A DNA stretch of 64,000 nucleotides from assembly GCA_002286855.1 (NCBI GenBank), contig NRSV01000035.1, forward strand, positions 62,001-126,000, read 5' to 3'. Below are positions 43,101 through 51,903 of the stretch, piece by piece. The notes beneath the pieces were generated by a model. That model had not been told where the DNA came from, did no database searches, and saw nothing but the letters and a program-made list of their open reading frames with translations. Numbering within the stretch: position 1 is the first letter of the stretch; each line of letters opens with the position of its first letter. The DNA is from Bipolaris cookei. Taxonomy: Eukaryota > Ascomycota > Dothideomycetes > Pleosporales > Pleosporaceae. The translations under genes and the position numbers were made by a program.

Positions 43101-43628
43101 GCGAGTTACGAGGTCGGTATGTAATTGAGCCGAGTGATGATAAGTATGTTGCACATGCACGTGAGGAGGACCAGAGAACGAGAATAGGGAGAGGATACTG
43201 TTTCGTGAAATGAGGGTCCATGTACGTATACCAAATCCAAAACTCCATACCCAAATGCCTGAAGAACACCCGATTTCCAACATGAGCATGAAAGTGATTG
43301 TGTGTTTAAACCCATCAGAAAGAAGACGCCCAAGCTATGCAAAAAAAGGGTCTTTCTACGAATGCCCCCCCCCTCCCTCCCCCCCCCAAAAGAAACACGC
43401 ATATTATTTCGTAAAGAGAAGAAGAGGGGAGAGAGAGAGGTCTTAGAGCTCGTCGCGGCGGGGAATACGAATTTCCCACGATTTGGGGCCGGGAACAAAG
43501 CCCATCCACCAATTATATGCGCGCCGCATCTCGAGGATGAAGATCTTGGTACTGTTTTTCCCTTTTCGTTAGCCTGCGATTTCCCCCCAAATACGAACGC
43601 CCTCATCACTGCGTGTGGGGAATACGAC
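40139..43628. other. Large non-coding region with reiterated motif
   Basis: About 3.5 kb without a convincing gene, with purine/pyrimidine tracts and short frames. It holds six copies of a GAAAAYAGGCG-type motif described separately. On the minus strand it is immediately downstream of ERO1. Confidence 0.5.
40528..42797 (+). repeat. Reiterated GAAAAYAGGCG motif, six copies in one orientation
   Basis: Four copies fit GAAAAYAGGCG: 40528-40538, 41416-41426, 42249-42259 and 42787-42797. Two near copies are GAAAAGAGGCT at 41313-41323 and GAAAAGTAGGCG at 41893-41904. All are on the plus strand. Flanks are partly conserved: upstream GYAGGYRT-like, downstream TAYAGnnTCTYC-like in the 41416 and 42249 copies. 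Spacing runs 100-800 bp. The function is unknown. Confidence 0.6.
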
Positions 43629-45437
43629 TTACAATCGCCCTGGAACCTGCGTCCACTGGTACAATATATAGTAAATAGTGCGCTTCACAAGGTTAAACTC
43701 TGCTTTGATTTCATCCCAAGCCGACATATTCCTTGCATCCCAATCGCGTTGGAACGAAGGGATCTTATCATTGCCGGTAAGCACATTGATGGGCTTCGCG
43801 TCATCGGCTTCTAACGCGAGCTTCGTTTTCAAGACGCCCTCATCCGTCTTGGGAACTATGAATGCAGCGCCCTTGGCCAAACCTTCTCGCTCGTCAATCA
43901 TGCGTCGGAACTCTTTGATCGCGGATAGAGAGTGCGAGAGGCGGTTCATGGTGTTGACGAGGGCGACGAGCTCGGTGCGGCGAAGCGGCGGGTCCTTGGA
44001 GGAATCGTGCTCGTCAAATTCAAAAAGCACCTTGAGCGCTGTTCCATAGCCGTTGGTCTGGAGCTTGCCCCAAAGACGGCATTTATCACAGCCAACGCAG
44101 TCCATAATTCTGCTTACATTCCTGAAACGGTTGCGGAAGTCCTCTTTCAAGGCTACGGTGTCAGGATCCTGGAACATGACTGTCTCGTCGAAAATCTCGG
44201 GACCAGAGGGGAGCGCTGAGGCGAGACGAAGGACAGAGTTTTTGGTGCGGAGATCTTGCTCAGGGTCCTCGGAACAGAAGGAGTAGTCGGAAATGTGCTG
44301 CTTGATCTTACCGACTGCACGCATGACGAGGGCATAGTTGAAGTAGACATTGGAGATGCGCTCTGGGTGGTTGTGGAGGCGCTCTTCATAGCACGTCAGG
44401 TTAGGTCCCCACTGACCAGTCTTCTGGTCGAGGTAGTCCCAGCACAAGTGCGTAGATATGGACGCGTGCATGCCCGAAATGACACGATGGAAGACGCGCT
44501 TCTCCAGGCAGGTATCGTCGAATTCAACAGGGTCAAGGCTGTTTACCGGTGATCCATGAGCAATGGCAGACTGGAACTTTTGCTTTTGGCCCTGCTCTTG
44601 TATGACGTTCCGGAGCTGGTTAGCCGCTTGCATCTGTTGTTGGTTCCCAAAGGCGCCCAAAGGTGAGTTGGGTGGAGACGACCCGCCAGTCGCTGGTGCA
44701 TTCTTCGGGGGCTTGCTAAAGCAGTTTTCGCGGTATATGGCCTCCCAGACCTGCTGAGCTCCTACACCTGCGTATCCGGTGAAACGTTCTGGGTTGTCTA
44801 CAAGCGAGACGTAATCGCCCTTGGCAGTCGCCGACTCATCATCTGGTATACAGTAGTCGCGCTCGTCGCATTCATCGTCGTACTCTACCACACAGCTCTC
44901 ATCCACGTCCTCTCCCAGTTCTCCCTGTAGCGGCCGCTTGGGCTCTTCCCTCTGCTGCTTCTTCCCCGGATGTTGTGCCGTCGGTCCCTCGAGTTTGCCC
45001 AGCTCCTTTGCGCGCCAAACCAGCGGTATATCCTCTTCATTGTCTAGCGTATTGACTGCGCATGCCACGTTCCCGCACATGCCATTCTCGTCGTCCCAGA
45101 AAGGACATTTCTTGCTGTACAGGCTTAATCGGTAATGCGAGAAAAAGTCGGTGTTTTGGGTAATGGATTGGAGGTAGGGCTGTATGGCGTCGTTTAGCTG
45201 CTCGAGGGTGCTGTAGCTTGCGCAAGCGTCTGATACTATGGCTCCAGGCGATATCTGGAATGTAGGTTTAGCACTCTGGCCCTGGGCTCGAGTCGGTGTA
45301 CATGAGGACAGATTGCTTACGTCGCAAACGTTTGGAGGAGGACTATGCGCCTTGGAAGGCGCAGCATGGTCTACAGCGTGCGCACTACCCAACAGTGCAA
45401 AGACTGTCAGGTAGAAGACATGCGCCGCTGAGCGCAT
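43629..45437 (-). CDS. ero1: ER oxidoreductin (thiol oxidase of disulfide formation)
   Basis: Exons 45437-45321 and 45254-43629 join to 580 residues. A signal peptide (RSAAHVFYLTVFALLGSAHA) sends it to the ER lumen. ERO1 oxidises PDI and passes electrons through FAD to oxygen. The outer shuttle cysteines (CGNVAC, spliced residues 99 and 104) and the inner active site CVGCDKC (425-431) are present. Typical blocks include CPFWDDENGMC, ENCFSKPP, FHRVISGMHASISTHL and RLWGKLQTNGYGTALKVLF. The middle 140-residue acidic/Gln-rich segment is variable in fungi. The 66 bp intron has GTAAGC and TTCCAG ends with a CTAAAC branch site. It is a multiple of three without stop codons, so retaining it would only insert 22 residues. 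Confidence 0.95.
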   Translation of the reverse strand: MRSAAHVFYLTVFALLGSAHAVDHAAPSKAHSPPPNVCDVSNLSSCTPTRAQGQSAKPTFQISPGAIVSDACASYSTLEQLNDAIQPYLQSITQNTDFFSHYRLSLYSKKCPFWDDENGMCGNVACAVNTLDNEEDIPLVWRAKELGKLEGPTAQHPGKKQQREEPKRPLQGELGEDVDESCVVEYDDECDERDYCIPDDESATAKGDYVSLVDNPERFTGYAGVGAQQVWEAIYRENCFSKPPKNAPATGGSSPPNSPLGAFGNQQQMQAANQLRNVIQEQGQKQKFQSAIAHGSPVNSLDPVEFDDTCLEKRVFHRVISGMHASISTHLCWDYLDQKTGQWGPNLTCYEERLHNHPERISNVYFNYALVMRAVGKIKQHISDYSFCSEDPEQDLRTKNSVLRLASALPSGPEIFDETVMFQDPDTVALKEDFRNRFRNVSRIMDCVGCDKCRLWGKLQTNGYGTALKVLFEFDEHDSSKDPPLRRTELVALVNTMNRLSHSLSAIKEFRRMIDEREGLAKGAAFIVPKTDEGVLKTKLALEADDAKPINVLTGNDKIPSFQRDWDARNMSAWDEIKAEFNLVKRTIYYILYQWTQVPGRL

Positions 45438-45993
45438 TGTGGTGTAACTGCGGTCGTACTACTAGTCCTCAGGTCAGCAAACGTTTGCAACAAGCGTCTC
45501 CGCGACATGTGTAGATACCAAACTTGCAATTAATAGTGTCCCGAGTATATGAGGCCACCCGGGAAATTAGCGGCCGATGAATTGTGTGGGGAATGCGAAG
45601 AGGCCAGCGTGTAGGTATCAAAGAGGGCGATTATCCCAGTGAGGATCCTAGTTGTGGCGGTGCGGGTTATGCTCTGTTTGGGAATTTCAGACTCGAAGCA
45701 GATTAAATTTTGACCAGACACCGATCTTGGCCCGAAACCCACAAAAGGGCGGAAGAGCCAGACGCAGAAGGAGCGAGTATAATATATTAAAACCGTACCC
45801 CGGTTCGTAGTTTCTAGTCACACGTTGATGGGGCCACTGCAGCTTGTAGCAATGTGGCCATTACTTAGCAAAGTGTGGCTGTGGACCCTGATGGACCCTT
45901 GCAGGTACCCAGAGGGGCGAAAGACGTGAGGCAAGACGGTCCATTCTTTGTCCACCGCTGCTTGGATGAAACACAGCAAATATCAAACGCATC

Positions 45994-46050
<57 letters not shown>

Positions 46051-46102
46051 CAATAAGAGATAACAAATTGTTCTACTCCGCCTACTTCGTCCTCCCCAAA
46101 CC
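45438..46102. other. Divergent region between ero1 and the rhodanese gene
   Basis: It contains the (AC)n microsatellite at 45995-46047 close to the rhodanese ATG and a TATATTAAA-like sequence near 45782. No other feature was seen. Confidence 0.55.
45995..46047. repeat. (AC)n microsatellite in the rhodanese leader
   Basis: An uninterrupted AC repeat of about 26 units, 56 bp upstream of the ATG at 46103 and so probably in the 5' UTR or promoter. Confidence 0.95.
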
Positions 46103-46706
46103 ATGGCCGAAACTACACAGCAACCCACTGGTAGTTGGACCGATGCCTTCCCCGCTCCCCGCATCACTGCGCCCGCTATATCACGCGATGAGGTTTTGTC
46201 AGATCTCTCGTCTCCTAATCTCCTCATCGTAGATGTGCGGCGCACCGACTATGAAGGTGGCACGATAAGAGGAAGCATCAATCTGCCTGCACATTCGTTT
46301 TACCTGAACAGGGGTGTCTTATATGATCTGTGCAGGCGCGCGGGCGTCACCAGAGTTGCTTTTTACTGCGGTGAGTCTATCATTTTTGTCTCGCCATAAT
46401 GCTTGGATGGAAAAAAAGGCGCGAGTGGCGTGAGATGCATACCACCTTGAAGCCTGCCTTGCTGAGATACGAATACATACATATGCACAAATTGTAGACA
46501 ATGTCGGCTGAGACACGCCAGGGTCATCCAATGGAAGAGGGCCAAGATGTTCGGGCTGGTTCGCAGATTACATTGCCGAAAAAGGCGACGACCAAATCAA
46601 ATCGTTAACATTGGCTAGTGGCATCAAAGGTTGGGTCAAGGCTGGTGAGCCTTTTACGCAGAACATGGACGGCTTCGAACCAGAGTATTGGAAGCAATTC
46701 GACTAA
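46103..46706 (+). CDS. Rhodanese-domain protein, Cdc25/arsenate-reductase-like
   Basis: Exons 46103-46370 and 46522-46706 (151 bp intron) give 150 residues, the size of single-domain rhodaneses such as yeast Ych1 and Acr2. The domain has LLIVDVRRTDYEGGTIRGSINLPA in its N-terminal half. The catalytic loop is FYCGSSNGRG, with the Cys-x5-Arg signature CGSSNGR shared by Cdc25-type phosphatases and arsenate reductases. SGWFADYIAEKGD and GIKGWVKAGEPF complete the fold. The loop length favours a phosphatase or arsenate reductase over a sulfurtransferase. It ends 138 bp before the convergent MPH1 gene. No arsenic-resistance neighbours are present, so the substrate is undecided. Confidence 0.85.
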
Positions 46707-46844
46707 GATTTGCCAAAAAAAAATTGCGGGCATCAGTAGTAAGATTAGTTACTCTATCAGGCAAGAAGTTGGTGTTATACACAATCCCTGTATATCTACA
46801 TTACTTTCAACCATAAAAAACGAGTGCCTGTCATATGGGTTTCT

Positions 46845-49800
46845 TCATTCATCGTCTGTATCGTCATCAATTATCCGTCTAGCCCTCTTCCTGGGAAAGA
46901 CAGGCTCATCGTCCTCTAATTCAGAAGCCGAATCTACGACGACCAATTGCTTCCTGCTCGTACCTGCCACAGGTTTAGCGAGTGGTGCGTCATCATCGCT
47001 ATCACTACTAACAACCGCGTCATTGTCCGTAGCGTCGCTTGTAAAGATCTTCTGTCGTTTCGGAGTCCTCTTGGGGTGGCCGGCCTTTACAATTGCCTGT
47101 GTTCCTGCTCCGAGGCCAGAAAGGTCAAGACTGGGTAGACTCGAAGTTGGAGCTACCTCTTCTTCCTCTCCTTCAACAATGAAGCTGGCAAGCTCAGAGT
47201 CTAACAAATATGCCTGCGTATCTTGTGGCTCGTCCTCGCCTAACGTGTCATCAGATCCAATTGTATCAGCTTGAGATGCAATGTGAAATCGAGGGTCTGT
47301 TGGTGGCGGGGAAGATTCATTGCCCTCTTGAGCGAGTCCAGATATACGCCAACTAGGCGTCTTTGTCCTTGGGGTTTCGTCATCCGTTATTGACTGATGG
47401 ACAGGTGTTTGTGTGACCGCACCAACTTTTCGTGGCCGACCACGAGGTGCTGGCGTTTGTGGTGTCTTCGGGACCGCATTCTCTTTCGATCTTGGCAAAG
47501 GTTTCTCTTTCGGCTTTGGCATTGCTTTCTCTTTCGGCTTTGGAATCGCTTTCTCTTTTGGCTTTGCTGGCGCACTTGCTTTTGTTTTTGGCACAGATTT
47601 TGCCTTTGTCTTAAGCCCTTGGGATGCGGGTTGATCATCTTCCCACATGTCGTCGTCAATGACAAGTGCGGGTTCTGGTTCCGGGACAACAAGATCATCC
47701 CCCATGTCTGATTCGCAGTCAGAAAAGTGTAAATTGAGTTTGAAACTATCAAGATGGTTGTGATCCATGTCGTGCATGCGTTGCATCATGGAAGCAAATG
47801 CTCGCGTAGCATAGCCTGGGCCAACCCGGCGAGCTGAGTAGGCCAAGATCCGTTGCCGTTCAGGATATTTCCCTAGGTCGAGTACATCGATCATAGGAGC
47901 ATCGTCGTCGTCGAATACCGTCTGGTATCTTCTTTCGAGATCTTGGGTTGCTTCATCACTGAGAAGTACAGACTCTAATGAAGGCATTATGAACGGCTCC
48001 TCACTTGGATAACTAGGTGCGGCCGCTTTCTTTCCACGACCTTTTGGCACAATTTCCTCACCCATCCGACCTGCAGTGACGAAGCCAGTGATGACATTGT
48101 CAGGCATATGAAACTTCTTCTCCGGCTTTTTGGCACGCCGTCCTTTTTTCGGTTCTGGAAGCCAGTCTTGTTGTGAATTTTCAACTGGTATCTCTACAAT
48201 ACGTCGGTCGACAACGGGCTTTACATCCGCCGGCAGAATTCTGCGAGATATGTCGTCGTGGAAGCTGAAATGAGTGCCCGCAGCAATGAGCTCTTGCATC
48301 TTGAGGTAACTGTCGTTTGCCTTCCTCGCATCGTTCTCTTCCTTGCCTTGCATCTGGAGCATGACAATTCTTCCATCGCGTTTTCTTCCCGTACGGCCCA
48401 TTCGTTGTAGCATACGAATAGGCGATGCTTTTGAGTCGTAGCAAATAATGAGATCTACCTCACCAATATCGAGACCTTCTTCGCCGATTGAGGTAGCAAT
48501 GAGTGTGTTGAACTCACCATCCTTGAACCTCTCAATAGCCTCCAATTGGTCTTTCTGCTTCATGCCTTCCGAATTTTTCCCGTGTGCTTGTCCGACAAAG
48601 ATTCGCGGACGAATCATTGGCTCATGTCTCTTCAGAATGCGCGCAATTTCTTCGGCGCTGTCACGGAAATGTGCAAACACCATGATTCTCGTTTGTGAAG
48701 AAGCTGCACCATTCACGCCCTGACCGTCGTCTGCATTAACAAAGTGGTCCAACACGACTTGCTGTAGATACTCCAACTTCGGATGGCCAACAAAGTTCTC
48801 ATCGGCCATCCACACTTGAAGACGTCCCATAAGCTTCTTCCAGGCATCGCTGTCGAGAATCTGTTTCTTGTATTTTGACTTTGTCTTTGCACTTTCGTCT
48901 TGAAATTCCTTCATCTTGATATAGAAAGGACCTACACCATGAAATTTCAATAGATCCATTCCGTGCGAGATGGACGCAAGAATCGCAAAGATTGTGTGCA
49001 CAGTGCTTTGGAGGCCCCGATTTGCGTTACGTCCGACTTCTTGGAACCACTTCTTCTTGGCTTGTTGGCAGCCATAGGGGGTTAGATCGCGGGGGTCCTT
49101 GCTCCAGTATGCATTCAGACCAGCAATTGTGTTCACCAAGGGCTGCAGAGCCTCGCTGTAGAGGTCCATACACATCTCCATCTCGTCCGTATTCTGAAAA
49201 ACCTGCTTGTCGATCTTGCGCTGATGTACGTAGCTGCATATGTCCATAGAGTTCTCCGTCCGAATCTCCACCTTGGAAATGTCGAGACCGTCAATGACCT
49301 TCTGCACGGACTCCACATCTGCGCCAGGCGTGGCTGTCAATGCCAAGATGCGGAAGCTAGTATTGAAACGTCGGAGGAAGCTAACAACTTCGACATACGC
49401 ATATGCACCCGTGGCTCGGTGAGCTTCATCGACCACCAGTAGCACAATCTTTTTTGGATCTGCATATCCAGCCTTTAAATCGTTCAAAAGCGTCTGCGGT
49501 GTCATGAAGAACACTCTCTTTTCCTTCCACTCTTCAGCTCTCAAGCCTGTTTGGACGCCTCCCGTGAGCATCGTGGTGTATGAGCGGGGTATACCTGCAA
49601 TCTTGAAGCAGGCTTCAACTTGCTGGGCTACCAGAGGTTTAGTGGGGGCGACAAAGACGATTTGAGAGTCGATCGTCCATCGGAACCAGTTGAGAATAAT
49701 CGTCGCCGCAATAAAGGTCTTACCGAGACCAGTAGGGAGAGCAACCAATAGGTTATTGAAGAGGCCTCTTTGAACAATGTTGAACTGATAATCTCGAATG

Positions 49801-50837
49801 GTACCCAAATTTGTTGGATAAACCCATGTTTTGATGGCTTCTGGGTCCAACTTGTGGTGAGTTGGAGCCTCTGCTTTCTGGTCAACGACGAAGCTGTAAC
49901 GCTTGTTTACCTGAGACTGCGATGTACTATTGTTGGCGCCAACGGATCCAAACAGTGTCGTCTGTCGTAGGCCTGTCTGAGGTGCCATGGGACGCTTGCG
50001 AGCACTGGCAGTTTCAGGCTCAGCTTGCTTCTGCGGAGACGAGGACGAAGAAGCGAATGCATCAGACGGAAGGTCTGCTAGGTCTTGTGTGAAGTCATAT
50101 TCAGCAATCACAGTACCTCCCGTACGTTCTGCTAGAACTGGTAGTCGAGGAAACTCGTCCATGTCGATAGTCGAATCGAATATATCTGGAGATGGTGGTG
50201 CTTGTGGTGCTGGTCGAGACGATATCGACTTTCTACCCGGTAGAGACACCGTCTTGGTTGCATCTAATTCGGACCCCTTGACTGGCCCGGGAGGTTTGTG
50301 TACACCTATGGTGGTGGATTGCTTTGCCCATATTGCGCCTCTTGGCTTCCAGGGTGGCGAGTGTTCCTGTGGCGGCTGCGTGTAAAAGACGTCTGGCAGG
50401 TCTATATTTGTAGTTGGAATATGGATGCGTTCCTGCAGCTTATTGGCTCTTGTGTCTCTTGTAGGTGATGCAGAATCTGTTTCAGAAATGTCAATTTCGC
50501 AAGATCTCGATGTCGCTTTTTCCCTACGACTCGAGGGAGCGGCTTTTTGAGGGGGCGACAGGCTTTGGCTATCTGGTTCGGACAATGCATGGCCATCTTC
50601 TTCACTGCTGTCCTCGCCCTCGTCAGAAGACACAAAGGGGCCTTTCCGACGGCTGGTTTGTGCTCTGTTAGAATTGGATGCTGCCCGCTTGGTCGTACTG
50701 CTGACCCTCTGCCGCTTGACGGACCGTGGGGAAGGTCGAAATGCACGAGCAGTCTCCTCTTCGGCCTGGGTGGCGACGTTCAGGAACTCGGTGTCATCAA
50801 ACTCATCGCCGTAGTCGTCGCTGTCACTGTCATCCAT
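46845..50837 (-). CDS. mph1: ATP-dependent DNA helicase, FANCM family
   Basis: A single exon of 1330 residues. The start was set at the Met before DDSDSDDYGDEFDD; eight codons upstream in the same frame lack family similarity. Mph1 unwinds D-loops, remodels replication forks and limits crossovers. The helicase core starts near residue 340 (IRDYQFNIVQRGLFNNLLVALPTGLGKT, Walker A at about 368-374), followed by VVDEAH (about 470) and LTATPG. The C-terminal helicase lobe has TLIATSIGEEGLDIGEVDLI and MLQRMGRTGRKRDG. The N-terminus is acidic and Ser-rich, the C-terminal 350 residues are disordered with a Lys-Pro repeat (KPKEKAIPKPKEKAMPKPKE) and end in basic KRARR. It is divergent from the GPI-protein gene. 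Confidence 0.93.
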   Translation of the reverse strand: MDDSDSDDYGDEFDDTEFLNVATQAEEETARAFRPSPRSVKRQRVSSTTKRAASNSNRAQTSRRKGPFVSSDEGEDSSEEDGHALSEPDSQSLSPPQKAAPSSRREKATSRSCEIDISETDSASPTRDTRANKLQERIHIPTTNIDLPDVFYTQPPQEHSPPWKPRGAIWAKQSTTIGVHKPPGPVKGSELDATKTVSLPGRKSISSRPAPQAPPSPDIFDSTIDMDEFPRLPVLAERTGGTVIAEYDFTQDLADLPSDAFASSSSSPQKQAEPETASARKRPMAPQTGLRQTTLFGSVGANNSTSQSQVNKRYSFVVDQKAEAPTHHKLDPEAIKTWVYPTNLGTIRDYQFNIVQRGLFNNLLVALPTGLGKTFIAATIILNWFRWTIDSQIVFVAPTKPLVAQQVEACFKIAGIPRSYTTMLTGGVQTGLRAEEWKEKRVFFMTPQTLLNDLKAGYADPKKIVLLVVDEAHRATGAYAYVEVVSFLRRFNTSFRILALTATPGADVESVQKVIDGLDISKVEIRTENSMDICSYVHQRKIDKQVFQNTDEMEMCMDLYSEALQPLVNTIAGLNAYWSKDPRDLTPYGCQQAKKKWFQEVGRNANRGLQSTVHTIFAILASISHGMDLLKFHGVGPFYIKMKEFQDESAKTKSKYKKQILDSDAWKKLMGRLQVWMADENFVGHPKLEYLQQVVLDHFVNADDGQGVNGAASSQTRIMVFAHFRDSAEEIARILKRHEPMIRPRIFVGQAHGKNSEGMKQKDQLEAIERFKDGEFNTLIATSIGEEGLDIGEVDLIICYDSKASPIRMLQRMGRTGRKRDGRIVMLQMQGKEENDARKANDSYLKMQELIAAGTHFSFHDDISRRILPADVKPVVDRRIVEIPVENSQQDWLPEPKKGRRAKKPEKKFHMPDNVITGFVTAGRMGEEIVPKGRGKKAAAPSYPSEEPFIMPSLESVLLSDEATQDLERRYQTVFDDDDAPMIDVLDLGKYPERQRILAYSARRVGPGYATRAFASMMQRMHDMDHNHLDSFKLNLHFSDCESDMGDDLVVPEPEPALVIDDDMWEDDQPASQGLKTKAKSVPKTKASAPAKPKEKAIPKPKEKAMPKPKEKPLPRSKENAVPKTPQTPAPRGRPRKVGAVTQTPVHQSITDDETPRTKTPSWRISGLAQEGNESSPPPTDPRFHIASQADTIGSDDTLGEDEPQDTQAYLLDSELASFIVEGEEEEVAPTSSLPSLDLSGLGAGTQAIVKAGHPKRTPKRQKIFTSDATDNDAVVSSDSDDDAPLAKPVAGTSRKQLVVVDSASELEDDEPVFPRKRARRIIDDDTDDE

Positions 50838-51259
50838 GATGGTTGACGGCCAAGGCAGCAAGGTTTGACAGTGGCGTTGGGGTGAAAGTCACGACGCGTC
50901 GGTGTTTAGCGTGTGTGGTAAGATGAATGGGGAAAAGCAGGCCGACCCCTGTAACGGCCGCGGTTTCCCACTTGTAGGGTTCTACCGACGTGCATTCGTA
51001 TCATGCTGTCGGGCCGACGGCCGATACCCACCTCGGTATAGCCAAAGCTAATAAAAGGGCTACGAGAGCGTGACTCGCTATACCCCTATGTAATAACTGG
51101 GTTTGCTCAGGCACAATAAAAGCTAAGCTTGCTGCCCCAGATTCTCGTTGCACACGCCCACACTCGTTTCTTTTTGGCTGTACATACTGCTCCAGCATCC
51201 ACGCTCGCTAATTGCTACTTATCTATACTAATTTACGCCACACGCAACCACACGACACA
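50838..51259. other. Divergent promoter region of mph1 and GPI-protein gene
   Basis: About 420 bp with a GCTAATAAAAGGGC segment near 51045 that may act as a TATA-like element. No coding sequence was seen. Confidence 0.5.
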
Positions 51260-51903
51260 ATGAAGTACTCCACCGTCCTCCTATTTGCCATTGGTGCCAC
51301 GGCCCAAAGCATCACCAGCGCTTCTGGATCCTCCGCGCCCGCGCCAACTGCACTCTCATCCGCTGTCCAGTGTGCTATGGCTTGCAAGGCAGGCGACGTT
51401 AACTGCCAGGCCGCATGCTTGGGCAACGCTCGCCCCAACGCTTCCCAGGTCATCGAGACCAACGAGTGCGCCGCCAAGTGCGACCAGGGCGATGGCTCTT
51501 CTGCGGCCACTGAAGCCTACTCCAAGTGTGTCGACACTTGCATCACCAACCACTTCCCCAGCAGCCAGACCGCATTCGTTGATAGCCCTGCGGGTGCTGG
51601 TGCCGCTGCTCCCAGCAACTCTCCTGCCAGCGCTGCTGCCGGTACTGGCGCCAACTCTGCTAAGCCCACTGCTACCGGAGGTATGTTGCAAAAAACATGG
51701 TATTATGCCTGTGACAATCATTTACTAAGCGTATACTAGGATCTCAGTCCCCATCTGGCTCTCCTTCTGGCTCTGCCTCTGGATCTACCTCTGGATCTGC
51801 TGGCCAGCCTACGTCTACCGCCGCAGCTGGCGCAGCCGACAAGACCTCTGTCCAATTCTTCGGTGCTGGTCTTGCCGGTCTCCTCGCTATTTTCGCTTTG
51901 TAA
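51260..51903 (+). CDS. GPI-anchored cysteine-rich cell-surface protein
   Basis: Exons 51260-51680 and 51740-51903 give 194 residues. An N-terminal signal peptide (MKYSTVLLFAIGATAQS) precedes a domain with eight cysteines arranged as four C-x3-C pairs (CAMAC, CQAAC, CAAKC, CVDTC). A Ser/Gly/Ala/Pro-rich stalk follows, with repeated GSPSGSASGSTSGSAG-like sequence, typical of O-glycosylated wall proteins. The C-terminus (SVQFFGAGLAGLLAIFAL after a small-residue region) is a GPI signal. It would sit on the plasma membrane or wall. It resembles widespread fungal wall proteins of unknown function; the Cys pattern is not the CFEM signature. Confidence 0.85.

Noticed and set aside
41873..43814. Long minus- and plus-strand frames rich in Phe, Ser, Pro
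   Set aside because: They follow homopurine/homopyrimidine tracts and do not match any family; the reiterated motif, not protein, is the visible signal there.
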